From the NCBI GenBank assembly GCA_023269645.1, contig JAHFPR010000003.1, positions 1 through 28,833 of the forward strand: a stretch of DNA of 28,833 bases. Reading direction: 5' to 3'. Shown one piece after another: positions 14,738-22,173 of this stretch. The translations under genes and the position numbers were made by a program. This stretch comes from Alphaproteobacteria bacterium. Lineage in GTDB: Bacteria > Pseudomonadota > Alphaproteobacteria > Rickettsiales > UBA8987. Positions within the stretch are counted from its first letter, which is position 1. The number at the start of each line of letters is the position of its first letter. The notes beneath the pieces were generated by a model that was not told the origin of the DNA, made no database searches, and saw only the letters and a program-made list of their open reading frames with translations.

Positions 14738-15760
14738 TCACACATTATAAACATCCGTATAAAGCTCGCTCGCATCCGGCTCCGGGGATTCCTTGGCGAA
14801 ATCCGCCGCCGCCGCCATAATCTCCCGTACTTCGTCGTCCATTTTTTTAAGCGCGGCTTCCGTGGCGAATTTTTCGGTGAGGATATACTGCGCCAGATTG
14901 TGGAGGCAGTCGCGCGTTTCCTTCACGCAATCCACCTCTTCCTTGGTGCGGTATTTCGCGGGGTCGCTCATGGAATGGCCGCGGTAGCGGTAGGTTTTCA
15001 TCTCCAGGATCATCGGGCCTTTGCCCGCGCGGGCGTGATCCACCGCCTCGATGCCGGCCTTGCGCACGTCGAACAGGCTCATCCCGTCCACCTGCATCCC
15101 CGGAATGTCGAAGGACGCGCCGCGCTTGAAAAGCTCGGTGGTGGAAGAGGAACGCGCAACCGAAGTGCCCATCGCGTATTCGTTGTTTTCGATGACGTAA
15201 ATCACCGGGAGTTTCCATAAGGAAGCCATGTTGAAGCTCTCGTACACCTGCCCCTGGTTGGCGGCGCCATCCCCGAAATAGGTGAGGCACACGTTATCCG
15301 TGCCGCGATATTTGTTGGCGAAGGCGAGGCCGGTTCCGATGGGGACGTTCGCCCCCACGATGCCGTGGCCGCCGAAGAAATTATTGGGAATGTCGAACAT
15401 ATGCATCGAGCCGCCCTTGCCGCGCGAACAGCCGGTGGAACGCCCCATCAGCTCGGCGTAGACGATTTTCGGGTCGGTGTCGGCGGCGATCATATGGCCG
15501 TGATCGCGGTAGGTCGTAATGGTCTGGTCGGCCTTGCCGATGCAGCTTTGCAGCCCCACCACCACCGCCTCCTGCCCGATATAAAGATGGCAGAACCCGC
15601 CGATCAGCCCCATGCCGTATAACTGCCCGGCCTTTTCCTCGAAGCGCCGGACTTCCAGCATCTTGCGGTAGGCGTGGAGGATTTGCTCTTTCGAGAGTTT
15701 TACCTCGCTCTCTACCTTACTTTGTTTTGCCTTGCGGATGGCACTTTGCGCGGTGGCCAT
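14738..15760 (-). CDS. pdhA: Pyruvate dehydrogenase E1 component, alpha subunit
   Basis: The alpha half of E1, 340 residues. The thiamine-diphosphate motif G-D-G-A-A-N-Q-G up to E-N-N near residues 163-193 is complete. The R-Y-R-G-H-S-M-S-D-P stretch, the site of the phosphorylation loop in mitochondrial enzymes, is near 259-268. The E1-alpha entry region Y-R-K-M-L-E-V-R-R-F-E is near 31-41. It is the first gene of the long minus-strand run. The gap upstream holds a 7-bp-repeat hairpin (15772-15841), which would lie in the leader of the transcript. No E3 gene is in the window. Confidence 0.97.
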   Translation of the reverse strand: MATAQSAIRKAKQSKVESEVKLSKEQILHAYRKMLEVRRFEEKAGQLYGMGLIGGFCHLYIGQEAVVVGLQSCIGKADQTITTYRDHGHMIAADTDPKIVYAELMGRSTGCSRGKGGSMHMFDIPNNFFGGHGIVGANVPIGTGLAFANKYRGTDNVCLTYFGDGAANQGQVYESFNMASLWKLPVIYVIENNEYAMGTSVARSSSTTELFKRGASFDIPGMQVDGMSLFDVRKAGIEAVDHARAGKGPMILEMKTYRYRGHSMSDPAKYRTKEEVDCVKETRDCLHNLAQYILTEKFATEAALKKMDDEVREIMAAAADFAKESPEPDASELYTDVYNV

Positions 15761-15771
15761 AGGTGTTTCCC

Positions 15772-15841
15772 GATGATGGATGATAGATAACGGATGATGG
15801 AATTTATTACTCCATCGTCCATCATCCTTAATCCATCATCC
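15772..15841. repeat. Fold-back pair of 7-bp repeats upstream of pdhA
   Basis: The left arm is four 7-bp units of the type GATGATG (GATGATG, GATGATA, GATAACG, GATGATG). The right arm is their complement type (CCATCGT, CCATCAT, CCTTAAT, CCATCAT). The two arms can pair over about 29 bases, although unit order differs. It lies 12 bases from the pdhA start, in the leader, and could affect its translation. Confidence 0.75.
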
Positions 15842-15909
15842 TTCTGCCCGCAACCACAAAACGCATTGTTAAGAACGAGAAGCGTTTGCATAACTGACAA
15901 TAAATCATA

Positions 15910-15938
15910 TTGCTATATAAATAGAAATGTAGTATGGT
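15910..15938 (+). promoter_or_regulatory. Candidate promoter for the short transcript before the chemoreceptor
   Basis: TTGCTA, a 17-bp spacer and TATGGT form a plausible sigma-70 promoter in an AT-rich stretch. A transcript from here would run about 380 bases to the strong terminator at 16271-16325. No other plus-strand promoter of similar quality is visible before that terminator. Confidence 0.4.
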
Positions 15939-16030
15939 AAGGGCTTATACTTATGTTCACAGCTTGGCTTTGACATTCCCCGGATACCAATCCATCCGGT
16001 ACAACATCCGAAAGGTAGCGTTCTAAAATC

Positions 16031-16204
16031 ATGAACCGACACGCGCGACCGATGCTTACGACCTCGCATTATGTGCCGCAATACACGTCCAAAGCACCTG
16101 CGCCACATTCGCCGCAGTTTCCTCCCGGTTGCAGGAAGAAGAGCACTGGAGATTATTATCACCCGCGGCAACGGAAGACGCGTAACAAGAGAAGAAGTAA
16201 GTAA
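16031..16204 (+). CDS. Possible small basic protein, 57 residues
   Basis: ATG to TAA encodes a 57-residue protein rich in Arg, Lys, His and Pro, with a very basic tail of the type R-K-T-R-N-K-R-R-S-K. There is no good ribosome site: AAAGG is about 13 bases upstream. It is the only plus-strand frame of note between a candidate promoter at 15910 and a strong terminator at 16271. It could be a chance ORF inside a non-coding RNA; similarity in other genomes would decide. Confidence 0.25.
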   Translation: MNRHARPMLTTSHYVPQYTSKAPAPHSPQFPPGCRKKSTGDYYHPRQRKTRNKRRSK

Positions 16205-16270
16205 AATCTATCGTTACCCCCGCAGGCCATAAAACGCCTGAATGCCAATCACCTTTGTTATTGGCCAACA

Positions 16271-16325
16271 GTCCCAAAAATCAATCCCTTACAGGATTCT
16301 GATTTTTGGGGCTGTTCTTTTTTGG
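16271..16325 (+). terminator. Strong intrinsic terminator
   Basis: CCCAAAAATCA (16273-16283) pairs perfectly with TGATTTTTGGG (16300-16310). ATCC/GGAT extends the stem inward with a 2-base bulge. The run TTCTTTTTT follows on the plus strand. The minus strand has no comparable T-run, so this ends a plus-strand transcript from upstream, not the pdh run. Confidence 0.8.
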
Positions 16326-16378
16326 GGAGTCTTCTTTTTTGGGACAGCTTTCTTCTTGCGTGTGCGCTATATCCCGCA

Positions 16379-16407
16379 TTGTCATAAGTTTTCGGCTGGT
16401 GTATAAA
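16379..16407 (+). promoter_or_regulatory. Sigma-70-type promoter for the chemoreceptor gene
   Basis: TTGTCA and TATAAA are separated by exactly 17 bp. The start would be near 16414, about 25 bases before the ATG at 16439, with a strong ribosome site GGAGGGGG at 16423-16430 in between. It directly follows the terminator at 16271, so the chemoreceptor gene has its own transcript. Confidence 0.65.
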
Positions 16408-16438
16408 ACTGGAGGTTTATCCGGAGGGGGATCGCTTT

Positions 16439-17656
16439 ATGCTCAAAAATATGCCGATACGCGCCAAGATTTACCTTGGTTCTCTCACGCAATTCGGCCT
16501 GATGGCAATACCGGACGTACTTCTGCTCCGGGGGCAGGAGGGGCTTGCTGAAAATGTTATGATATTTTCGGTGATTGCCGCCCTGTTCATCATCACTCTC
16601 ATCGGACGCGCCGTGGCCAAGCCTGCGCAGACCCTTACGAAGGTCATGACAGCACTGGCGGGTGGCGATCAGGCCGTCATCATTCCTTTCACGGATCGCA
16701 AGGATGAAATCGGTTCAATGGCGCGCGCCACGGAATCGCTCAAGCAAACTGCCCTCCAGGTATCCCATATGGAGGAAGAGAAAATTCAGATGCTGCAGAA
16801 TGAAGAGCGGCAGCAGAAAGTCGAAGCGCGCATCAAAACATTCCGGGCAAGTGCCGAGGCCACGCTGGCAGCGGTTGCCACGGCGGTGGAAGACCTGAAC
16901 CACACGGCGGGTACGATGAACCGGCTGGTCGCCACGGCAAGCGTCAAAACCAGCGAGGCCGCCTCGGCTTCCGACCAGACCTCGCAGAACGTGCAATCCA
17001 TCGCTTCGGCGGCGGAGGAGATGTCGGCTTCCATCGGCGAGATTTCCATGCAGACCAACAACGCCACCAGTGCTGCCAACGCGGCGGTGGAGCGCGCCAC
17101 CAGCGCGGGGAATACGGCGGAATCGCTGGCACTCGCCACGGAGAAAATCGGCCAGGTGGTGCAGCTCATCAACGACATCGCCGAGCAGACCAACCTGCTG
17201 GCACTCAACGCCACCATCGAATCCGCGCGCGCGGGTGAGGCGGGCAAAGGGTTTGCGGTGGTCGCTACGGAGGTGAAAAATCTCGCCGAGCAAACCTCCC
17301 GCGCCACCGAGGAAATCGCCGCGCACATCCAGGATGTGCAGACTGTTTCCAGGGAGGTGCTGGAGGTGATCAGCGTCATCCGTGATTCCATCGGCAGTGT
17401 GAACGAATATGTGGGGGGCATTGCCTCCGCCGTGGAGGAGCAGAGTGCCGTCACGCGCGACATCACCGCCAATATGAGCACGGCGGCAACAGGCGTGACG
17501 CAGGTGAACCAGAACCTCACCGAAGTTACCACCGCCACCAGCGAGGTGAGTGAATCGGCCAATCAGGTGTGTGATGCTTCCGCCTCGCTCTCGCAGCAAT
17601 CGAAGCAGCTTGGGCAGGACATACGCACGTTCCTGGCAGATTTACAGGCGGCTTGA
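16439..17656 (+). CDS. Methyl-accepting chemotaxis protein without a large sensor domain
   Basis: A 405-residue chemoreceptor. Two hydrophobic segments (about residues 14-30 and 41-58) are joined by a loop of only about ten residues, so there is no periplasmic ligand-binding domain. A HAMP domain follows (about 58-110, with the conserved P-x-x-x-L and D-E-I-G). Next comes the signalling domain, with its highly conserved hairpin tip E-Q-T-N-L-L-A-L-N-A-T-I-E-A/S-A-R-A-G-E near 250-267. The tip contacts CheA and CheW. There is no C-terminal pentapeptide for CheR/CheB docking. It probably senses a cytoplasmic or membrane cue. No other chemotaxis gene lies nearby. Confidence 0.95.
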   Translation: MLKNMPIRAKIYLGSLTQFGLMAIPDVLLLRGQEGLAENVMIFSVIAALFIITLIGRAVAKPAQTLTKVMTALAGGDQAVIIPFTDRKDEIGSMARATESLKQTALQVSHMEEEKIQMLQNEERQQKVEARIKTFRASAEATLAAVATAVEDLNHTAGTMNRLVATASVKTSEAASASDQTSQNVQSIASAAEEMSASIGEISMQTNNATSAANAAVERATSAGNTAESLALATEKIGQVVQLINDIAEQTNLLALNATIESARAGEAGKGFAVVATEVKNLAEQTSRATEEIAAHIQDVQTVSREVLEVISVIRDSIGSVNEYVGGIASAVEEQSAVTRDITANMSTAATGVTQVNQNLTEVTTATSEVSESANQVCDASASLSQQSKQLGQDIRTFLADLQAA

Positions 17657-17660
17657 GGGA

Positions 17661-17737
17661 GTGTGGTGAGAGTGGAGAGTTTAGAGTTGAGTGAAAGGAA
17701 GAAGGCTATTTTTCACTAAATTCTCCACTCTCACCAC
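17661..17737. repeat. Fold-back pair of 7-bp repeats between the chemoreceptor gene and rsfS
   Basis: The left arm reads as units GTGGTGA, GAGTGGA, GAGTTTA, GAGTTGA, GTGAA. The complement of the right arm reads GTGGTGA, GAGTGGA, GAATTTA, GTGAA. The arms thus pair except for one extra 7-bp unit on the left. It lies between two convergent genes, where it could end both transcripts. Related units continue to about 17760. Confidence 0.75.
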
Positions 17738-17760
17738 TCCTTACACCACTCCTTCACTCC

Positions 17761-18177
17761 TTAAAAAGCCGCTTCCAGTTGCGCCGGGGCGTTTTGCCCA
17801 CCTTTTTCCCGCGCGCTCTGCTCCAGCGCGGAGAAATCCGCCTGCCACATTTTTTCGAGCTGGTATTGCTGGCGCACTTCCGGGCGGAACAGGTGGACGA
17901 TGATGTAGGGTGTATCCACCAGCACCCAGTCATTCTGGGGCTGACCCTCGGAAAGTGTTTTGATGCCGGAATTCCGGAGGGCGCGTTCCACATGATCGGC
18001 CAGCGCACCGACATGGGTGGTGGAAGTGCCGCTGGCGATAATCATGTAATCGGCGATGTCGCTTTTGCCCGCAAGGTCAATAACGACCACGTCGTGTGCG
18101 TTTTTTTCATGCAGGGTTGTTTCAAGGGCAGCCCGGAGGGCTTCGGTAAAGTGCGGAGAATCATGGAATGCTACCAC
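17761..18177 (-). CDS. rsfS: Ribosomal silencing factor RsfS (YbeB/Iojap family)
   Basis: RsfS binds protein L14 on the large ribosomal subunit and blocks subunit joining when nutrients are low. The 138-residue product has the full Iojap domain: D-V-V-V-I-D-L near residues 29-35, D-I-A-D-Y-M-I-I-A-S-G-T-S near 40-52, and D-W-V-L-V-D, I-I-V-H-L-F near 83-97. The start is GTG at 18177, with AAGGGGG 7 bases upstream; no in-frame ATG fits as well. The usual neighbours (nadD, rlmH) are absent, so it is transcribed alone from the promoter at 18235-18263. Confidence 0.95.
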   Translation of the reverse strand: MVAFHDSPHFTEALRAALETTLHEKNAHDVVVIDLAGKSDIADYMIIASGTSTTHVGALADHVERALRNSGIKTLSEGQPQNDWVLVDTPYIIVHLFRPEVRQQYQLEKMWQADFSALEQSAREKGGQNAPAQLEAAF

Positions 18178-18234
18178 GCTGTAGCCCCCTTGAACTGGCG
18201 GATTATGTAGATATTTCTACTTACCATTAAGTAT

Positions 18235-18263
18235 AGTATAGCCCAAATTCGGAAGGGGCGCAA
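18235..18263 (-). promoter_or_regulatory. Sigma-70-type promoter for rsfS
   Basis: On the minus strand TTGCGC and TATACT are separated by exactly 17 bp. The start would be near 18228, about 50 bases before the GTG start codon. Confidence 0.55.
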
Positions 18264-18290
18264 GTGTAATTCCGGGGGCTATTCTGTTTT

Positions 18291-18359
18291 CCCTCTCCCA
18301 CGTGCGGGAGAGGAGTATTTCGTTAGCGAACGCAGTGAGGTTACGAAATACGGTGAGGG
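18291..18359. repeat. Palindromic repeat in the rsfS upstream gap
   Basis: A hairpin CCTCTCCC/GGGAGAGG (18292-18313) is followed by a larger one, GTATTTCGT/ACGAAATAC (18315-18351). The block opens CCCTC and closes GTGAGGG. The 331-base gap 18178-18508 holds this repeat, the rsfS promoter and the repeat at 18414. I see no convincing gene in it. Confidence 0.7.
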
Positions 18360-18413
18360 CACTGCTGCCGGAACCAAAGAAACCCCCTCCACAAATCCGG
18401 CCAATAAAATTGC

Positions 18414-18489
18414 AATTATCCCGTTGAAGCACGCACCCCGTCATTCCCCGACTTTCGGATTTCCTGCCTCTCCTGTACACAGGAGAGGC
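18414..18489. repeat. Dispersed repeat, first copy, with a strong hairpin
   Basis: The first 42 bases (18414-18455) match 28577-28618 at 36 positions in the same orientation, ending in the identical CGTCATTCCCCGACTTT. The two copies then diverge. Here the unit is followed by a hairpin GCCTCTCCTGT/ACAGGAGAGGC (18466-18489) just past the end of the small-gene cluster. It may slow or end that transcript but lacks a T-run. Confidence 0.65.
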
Positions 18490-18508
18490 AAAAGGGAAAA
18501 CATAATTT

Positions 18509-19009
18509 TCAACCGATTTCCTGGCTTGCGCTTTTCGCACTGCCCGGCGAGGTGGGCGGCGGGAACCCGCCCGAATCCGCTGCGGAAATATCCGCGCCAT
18601 CGCCGCTCACGCCGCTGAGCATCCCGCTCACGTGTTCGGCTACGAAATCATCCACGTGGCCGGTGACGGACTGTCCCGTTGTTGGCAAGGTGAGGGCATC
18701 CCCGGCCTGAAGGTAGGGTATGGCGGTGGTAACGCCACCCGCAACGCCGCCGGCCAGCGCGCCGCCCGCATCCGCAAACTCGCCCTGCAACGCATACCCC
18801 GCCGCCTGAACGGCTCCGGCGGCTGCGTAAACAGCACCATCAACAATATCAATGGCGGTTTCGGTGACAGGTTCCGGATCCACGGTGGAAGCATCGTCCA
18901 CCGCTATTGAGCCGACCTTCACGGCTGCGCCGGTAGCGATCAATGCCGCGCCGATGGAGGAAAGCGCGCCGCCGCCTTCGGGTTCTGCCTGCTGGTTTTC
19001 ATCGCTCAT
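18509..19009 (-). CDS. Gly/Ala-rich protein of unknown function
   Basis: A 166-residue protein. The acidic N-terminus (about 15 residues) has no signal peptide. Then come Gly/Ala-rich hydrophobic stretches (about 18-38, 60-75 and 80-98) with many G-x3-G or A-x3-G spacings of glycine-zipper type, and a polar Gly/Ser/Pro-rich tail. ATG 19009 has AGGAAAA upstream. It is the last of three same-strand small genes behind a CtrA-like promoter. Glycine-zipper proteins insert in or oligomerise on membranes and include some bacteriocin-like contact-killing proteins. That is a comparison of composition only, as no export system is nearby. Confidence 0.65.
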   Translation of the reverse strand: MSDENQQAEPEGGGALSSIGAALIATGAAVKVGSIAVDDASTVDPEPVTETAIDIVDGAVYAAAGAVQAAGYALQGEFADAGGALAGGVAGGVTTAIPYLQAGDALTLPTTGQSVTGHVDDFVAEHVSGMLSGVSGDGADISAADSGGFPPPTSPGSAKSASQEIG

Positions 19010-19028
19010 GATCTGGTTTTCCTATGCG

Positions 19029-19274
19029 TTACAGTCCGATGCCCGTGCCGATGCCCAGCCCCACTCCGGGGGTCGGCGTGGGGGAAATCGCATTTTGCCC
19101 GGTGAGATCCAGCGGGGAAATGTCATCCCCGCCGAACATCCCGTTAAGTGCCGCGCCGATAAGGGGTATCGCCAGCGCAATGCCCACCACGGCCATCATG
19201 GTTTTCATGGTGCTGGAGGCGTTTTCATCCTCGCCCCCCGACATTCCTTTCACTAAACCATCAGCAAGCGACAT
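19029..19274 (-). CDS. Small protein with one membrane segment
   Basis: An 81-residue protein. The N-terminus is polar and acidic; one hydrophobic helix lies at about residues 25-46 (V-V-G-I-A-L-A-I-P-L-I-G-A-A-L); the tail is rich in Gly, Pro and Thr and ends with alternating G-[VIL]. AAGGAGA lies directly before ATG 19274. No family recognised. It is the middle gene of the three-gene cluster, 19 bases before the 166-residue gene. Confidence 0.65.
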   Translation of the reverse strand: MSLADGLVKGMSGGEDENASSTMKTMMAVVGIALAIPLIGAALNGMFGGDDISPLDLTGQNAISPTPTPGVGLGIGTGIGL

Positions 19275-19296
19275 GGCCTTCTCTCCTTGCCGTTAC

Positions 19297-19533
19297 CTAG
19301 GAAATAGCGGCTTCCTGTTCCTGTTCCTGCGGGCGCGCATCCGGCGTTGCCGCGGCGGCGACGTTTGTTTCCTGAGGAACATCCTGCCCGCCGGAAGTGC
19401 CGTTCAACCCGGCGGATGCCTGCTCCAGTTCTCCCGGCGGAATGCTCTCCACGGAATTGGCGTTCGCTGCCGGAGTCTGGGCGGGGGCTTCATCCTGCGG
19501 TGCTTGCTGTTCTGCTGTATCTTCTGCCATCAT
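19297..19533 (-). CDS. Small acidic, probably disordered protein
   Basis: A 78-residue protein made mostly of Ala, Glu, Gln, Pro, Asp and Ser, with almost no large hydrophobic residues, so it is probably unfolded alone. AAGGAG lies 4 bases before ATG 19533 (a second ATG follows at once and is better spaced). It is the first gene after the CtrA-like promoter, with a leader of about 78 bases. No family recognised. Confidence 0.6.
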   Translation of the reverse strand: MMAEDTAEQQAPQDEAPAQTPAANANSVESIPPGELEQASAGLNGTSGGQDVPQETNVAAAATPDARPQEQEQEAAIS

Positions 19534-19617
19534 TATGCTCCTTGAGTTGGTGAAAAATGCAATGCTGTATCCTTTATATTCCCCGAATGTTTCAGAAATA
19601 TGTCAGCTTATATCCTG

Positions 19618-19649
19618 AGTATAGCACAGTATGGTTAATAAAAAGTTAA
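19618..19649 (-). promoter_or_regulatory. CtrA-like promoter for the small-gene cluster
   Basis: On the minus strand a perfect TTAA-N7-TTAA box (19649-19635) is followed by C-C-A-T, giving the full half-site TTAACCAT. After an 11-bp gap comes TATACT (19623-19618). The start would be near 19611. The arrangement matches those at 7617 and 28537. Confidence 0.65.
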
Positions 19650-19675
19650 CGAAACGGGGATTTTTAGCAAAATTG

Positions 19676-21145
19676 CTACAAGGCGAGCTTTTTCCGCAGG
19701 ATTTCGTTCACCGAAGCCGGGTTCGCCTTGCCTTTTGAGGCCTGCATCACCTGGCCGACGAACCAGCCGAACAGCCCCTCCTTCCCGCCGCGATATTCCG
19801 CCACCTTGTCGGCGGCCTTGGCGAGCACCCCGTCCACAATGGCCTCAATCGCGCCGATGTCCGTTACCTGTACCAGCCCTTTTTCCTTCACGATAACAGC
19901 AGCATCCTTGCCGCTGGCGAACATTTCATCCAGCACGGTTTTGGCGATTTTGCCGCTGATGGTATTATCCGCGATGAGCACCAGAAGCCCGGAAAGCTGC
20001 CGCGCGGAAACGGGGCTGGATTCAATATCCTTACCTTCCTTGTTCAAACGTCCGAACAGTTCCGCCGTCACCCAGTTGGCAGCGAGCTTGGGATCGTTTC
20101 CCTTCGCCGCTTCCTCGTAATAATCCGCGTTGGCGCGGTCGGCCACCAGCACACCCGCATCATACGGAGATAGCCCAAAATCTTTCATGTAACGGGCTTT
20201 TTTCGCGTCGGGAAGTTCGGGGAGGGTGGCCTTTATCGCACCCACCCAATCCTGCCCGAACACCAGCGGATAGAGATCGGGATCGGGGAAATAGCGGTAA
20301 TCATGCGCATCTTCCTTGGAGCGCATCACGCGGGTTTCGCCGGTGTTGGCATCGAACAGGCGCGTTGCCTGTTCAATTTTACCGCCGCTTTCCAGTGCCT
20401 CAATCTGCCGCCGCGCCTCGAAATTAATGGCGTTCACCACATTGCGGATGGAGTTGAGGTTTTTAATCTCATTCCGTGTGCCGAGTTTATCTCCCGGCTT
20501 GCGCACGGAAACATTGGCGTCGCAGCGCAGGTTGCCTTTCTCCATGTCGCCGTCGCACGATCCGAGATAACGCAGGATGGAACGCAGCTTCTTCATATAT
20601 TCCGCCGCTTCCTCCGCGCTCCGCATATCGGGCTTGCTGACGATTTCCATCAGTGCCACGCCTGCGCGGTTGAGATCAATGAAGCTCTTTTCCGGGGATT
20701 GGTCGTGCATGGATTTTCCCGCGTCCTGCTCCAGATGGATGCGCTCGATGCCGATCTCCCGCGTACTTCCGTCAGGAAGATCAAGAAGAATTGTGCCCTC
20801 GCCTACGATGGGATCCTTGAACTGCGAAATCTGGTAGCCCTGCGGCAGATCGGCGTAAAAATAATTTTTGCGGTCGAACACTGAGCGGTTGTTGATCTTC
20901 GCATGAAGCCCCAGCCCGGTGCGGATCGCCTGCTCCACGCAATAGCGGTTGATGACGGGCAGCATCCCCGGCATGGCGGCATCCACGAAGGCAACCTGTG
21001 TGTTCGGCTCCGCACCGAAGCCGATGGGCGCGCCGGAGAACAGCTTGGATTGCGAGGCCACCTGCGCGTGGACTTCCAGCCCGATGACCAGTTCCCATTC
21101 GCCGGTTTCGCCCTGGAGGAGGTTGGTGGCGGTTGCGGTATTCAT
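19676..21145 (-). CDS. gatB: Aspartyl/glutamyl-tRNA amidotransferase subunit B
   Basis: GatB is the kinase/tRNA-binding subunit of the GatCAB enzyme, which converts Glu-tRNA-Gln (and often Asp-tRNA-Asn) to the amidated form. The 489-residue product has the signature Y-F-Y-A-D-L-P-Q-G-Y-Q-I-S-Q near residues 92-105, the I-G-L-E-V-H-A-Q start near 21-28, and the C-terminal YqeY-like tail domain. ATG 21145 has an AGAGAAAG sequence upstream. gatC and gatA are not in the window, so gatB stands apart here. It is divergent from mlaE. Confidence 0.97.
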   Translation of the reverse strand: MNTATATNLLQGETGEWELVIGLEVHAQVASQSKLFSGAPIGFGAEPNTQVAFVDAAMPGMLPVINRYCVEQAIRTGLGLHAKINNRSVFDRKNYFYADLPQGYQISQFKDPIVGEGTILLDLPDGSTREIGIERIHLEQDAGKSMHDQSPEKSFIDLNRAGVALMEIVSKPDMRSAEEAAEYMKKLRSILRYLGSCDGDMEKGNLRCDANVSVRKPGDKLGTRNEIKNLNSIRNVVNAINFEARRQIEALESGGKIEQATRLFDANTGETRVMRSKEDAHDYRYFPDPDLYPLVFGQDWVGAIKATLPELPDAKKARYMKDFGLSPYDAGVLVADRANADYYEEAAKGNDPKLAANWVTAELFGRLNKEGKDIESSPVSARQLSGLLVLIADNTISGKIAKTVLDEMFASGKDAAVIVKEKGLVQVTDIGAIEAIVDGVLAKAADKVAEYRGGKEGLFGWFVGQVMQASKGKANPASVNEILRKKLAL

Positions 21146-21333
21146 GTTCTTTCTCTTTTATTATGACGGGTGCAGCAGGGTATTTCTACCAGATGCGGGG
21201 GCTGTGAGTCCAGCGCATTTCCATCAAGGTCACGCGATTCTGGACTTTGGATTCCGGAATCTGTAAAGTGCTTCCGCTTTTGCGCCGCGTCGCGCGCGTA
21301 CTGAATAATTTATGCCCCGCCCCGGAGCCTCAT

Positions 21334-22161
21334 GTGAAAATAAATACGTCTGCAAGACTGGTGGCGGCCTACGCCACGCACGATAATTCCCTCGCCATAC
21401 TGGGGCGGGTGGTCACGCATTTTCTGGAAATCATCGGGCGGGTTGCGATTTTCACCGGGACCTCGCTGTGGGCACTCGCGAGGAAGCCGTGGTATACGCG
21501 GCAGATCACGCGGCAGATGATGGAAATCGGCTATTACTCCCTGCCCGTGGTGGGCTTGACTGCCATTTTTACCGGTGCGGTGCTGGCACTTCAGAGTTAC
21601 ACGGGATTCATGCGCAGCGGCATCGGCGCGGAAAGCTCGGTTGCCTCCATTGTCATCATCGCCATCACCCGCGAGCTTGGCCCCGTGATGGCCGCGCTGA
21701 TGGTAGCGGGGCGCATCGGCGCATCCATTGCGGCGGAAATCGGCACGATGCGGGTGACGGAACAGATTGACGCGCTTTCCACCCTCTCCACCAACCCGCA
21801 TAAATACCTCATCGCGCCGCGCATCATCGCGGCGGTGCTGGTGCTGCCCTGCCTGGTGGGGGTCGCGGATGTCATCGGCGTGTTCGGCGGGTATCTGGCG
21901 GCAATCCACAAGCTGAATTTCTCCGCCGCCACCTATCTCCGCGCGACGCTGGACGCGCTGGAATGGGGCGATGTATGGTCGGGGCTGGTGAAGGCGGCGG
22001 TGTTCGGCTTCATCATCACGCTGATGGGCTGTTACCACGGCTTCCATTCTGACAAGGGCGCGCAGGGCGTAGGTCGCGCCACTACCAATGCCGTGGTGAG
22101 TGCTTCCATCCTCATCCTGTGCTTCAACTACATCATCACCCAGATTTTCTTCGCGTCATGA
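21334..22161 (+). CDS. mlaE: ABC transporter permease, MlaE family
   Basis: Inner-membrane permease of the MlaFEDB-type system, which moves phospholipids between membranes to keep the outer membrane asymmetric. A 275-residue protein with five or six membrane segments. It has the MlaE signature around E-L-G-P-V-M-A-A-L-M-V-A-G-R-I-G (about residues 112-127) and E-I-G-T-M-R-V-T-E-Q-I-D-A-L (about 132-145). The frame is open back to 21247, but GTG 21334 has GGAG 6 bases upstream and gives a normal length. mlaF lies downstream beyond an inserted gene; mlaD is not in the window. Confidence 0.92.
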   Translation: MKINTSARLVAAYATHDNSLAILGRVVTHFLEIIGRVAIFTGTSLWALARKPWYTRQITRQMMEIGYYSLPVVGLTAIFTGAVLALQSYTGFMRSGIGAESSVASIVIIAITRELGPVMAALMVAGRIGASIAAEIGTMRVTEQIDALSTLSTNPHKYLIAPRIIAAVLVLPCLVGVADVIGVFGGYLAAIHKLNFSAATYLRATLDALEWGDVWSGLVKAAVFGFIITLMGCYHGFHSDKGAQGVGRATTNAVVSASILILCFNYIITQIFFAS

Positions 22162-22173
22162 TGGGAGGGCGGG

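Larger units (their letters stand above)
15945..16325 (+). ncRNA. Candidate short structured transcript, possibly with a 57-codon ORF
   Basis: This covers most of the 678-base gap between pdhA and the chemoreceptor. From left to right it holds a hairpin CCGGAT/ATCCGG (15980-15999), a small ORF (16031-16204), hairpins CAGGC/GCCTG (16223-16240) and GCCAAT/ATTGGC (16244-16265), and a strong terminator. A terminator with no known gene before it implies a short RNA or a small-protein mRNA. It does not match tmRNA, 6S, RNase P RNA or SRP RNA signatures that I could look for by eye. Existence of the RNA is inferred. Confidence 0.35.

Noticed and set aside
15905..16171. Minus-strand Arg-rich frame of 88 codons in the gap after pdhA
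   Set aside because: It lies opposite the candidate structured transcript, has no ribosome site and biased composition; the only terminator in the gap is for the plus strand.
15945..16325. Two-piece alphaproteobacterial tmRNA gene
   Set aside because: No T-loop-like TTCGA sequence, no CCA end and no tag-like frame ending in Ala-Ala before a stop were seen.
18217..18600. Minus-strand frame of about 127 codons before the small-gene cluster ends
   Set aside because: Mostly translated repeat sequence (18291-18489) overlapping the rsfS promoter and the 166-residue gene; no ribosome site.
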